A stretch of DNA of 6,138 bases from an uncultured Alphaproteobacteria bacterium (lineage in GTDB: Bacteria; Pseudomonadota; Alphaproteobacteria; Rhizobiales; Aestuariivirgaceae): NCBI GenBank assembly GCA_937868035.1, contig CALMLK010000388.1, positions 1-6,138 of the forward strand, in the 5' to 3' direction. The notes under the pieces were generated by a model. The model searched no databases, had not been told where the DNA came from, and saw only the letters and a list, made by a program, of their open reading frames with translations. Positions 5,684 through 6,138 of this stretch are shown in pieces. Numbering within the stretch: position 1 is the first letter of the stretch; each line of letters begins with the position of its first letter. Both the position numbers and the translations under genes were made by a program.

Positions 5684-6138
5684 CTATTTTGTGCGGCAGA
5701 GTTTGAACAGGTCATCCAGATTGGCATCAAGCAACGGATACGTTGCCTCGTGCTTGCCGATCTTCACGCTGAAGCGGTCAGCCTTGTCGAGGGCCGTCAT
5801 CACGGGATCATCGAGCGCAAGTTCGGTCTCGATGGACGTTGCGCCGCTGTTGGCGTTGGCCGTTGTCTTGCCCTTCAGCGTGTGCGCTGCGTTGTCGATG
5901 GTCAGGACAAAATCGGCTGATGAATCAGGCTTCAGATCAGCCGAGCCTTCGGGGAAGAAGATCTTCACCTTGCCGCTGGCGAGCTTGCACCAGAAACTCA
6001 CGCCCACATCATCTGATTCCGGAACACCGAAGACGAGGAAGGCATCCTCATCGGCGTCATCGAGCAGCCATTCCCGCTCATTGGCCCTGACGGGTGGTGT
6101 TAGGGCGATTGTAAAGGTCAACATGACTGCGGGAAGAA
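5684..6138 (-). CDS. Small exported protein of unknown function, 5' end missing
   Basis: The frame is open to the window edge. An ATG at 6122-6124 would give 146 residues, but the codons before it encode LPAV in frame, continuing a hydrophobic signal-peptide core (LPAVMLTFTIALTPPVRA). The real start therefore probably lies beyond the window. Cleavage is likely after VRA, before NEREW. The mature part is about 130 residues, acidic and without helices of membrane length. It contains an FGVPESDDVGVSFWC segment and two cysteines (in FWCK and LCRTK, the latter almost at the C-terminus), which could pair in the periplasm. I recognise no family. It converges on the amidase gene with only 6 bases between the stops and no visible terminator in that gap. 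Confidence 0.75.
   Translation of the reverse strand, partial: LPAVMLTFTIALTPPVRANEREWLLDDADEDAFLVFGVPESDDVGVSFWCKLASGKVKIFFPEGSADLKPDSSADFVLTIDNAAHTLKGKTTANANSGATSIETELALDDPVMTALDKADRFSVKIGKHEATYPLLDANLDDLFKLCRTK

Overview
The window looks like an alphaproteobacterial chromosome, most likely Hyphomicrobiales (Rhizobiales)-like. The evidence is the high G+C of the core genes (roughly 65% in hand-counted lines), tandem MlaC-type proteins with twin-arginine leaders, an extensin-like lipoprotein, and a cytosolic TerB/J-domain protein overlapping an amidase gene. No species can be named from the sequence.

Left part (1 to about 1724): a piece of mobile DNA. It holds the 3' portion of an IS1595/ISXO2-type transposase gene, cut by the window start. 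A convergent gene of lower G+C (about 50%) follows, encoding an unrecognised protein with three membrane helices. Beyond that, two interlocking inverted repeats (1687-1719) lie just before the composition returns to chromosomal. The simplest reading is an IS1595-family element carrying a passenger gene, inserted about 100 bases upstream of the first chromosomal gene. The left end is outside the window, so this is not proven.

Middle part (1821 to about 4178): four co-directional genes, two exported MlaC-like paralogues, an extensin-like peptidase-type lipoprotein and a small two-helix membrane protein. They end at an intrinsic terminator whose loop contains the last gene's stop codon. Gaps are short (about 70 bases or a 1-base overlap), so one transcription unit is plausible. 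The three proteins with recognisable domains all point to the cell envelope.

Right part (4239 to 6138): a TerB plus J-domain co-chaperone gene overlaps by 4 bases a zinc-dependent N-acetylmuramoyl-L-alanine amidase gene with a C-terminal peptidoglycan-binding domain. A convergent gene for a small exported protein of unknown function follows 6 bases later and runs off the window end.

I found no RNA gene, CRISPR array or clear new system. The best candidate for something undescribed is the passenger gene of the IS1595-like element, with its possibly coupled small downstream reading frame.
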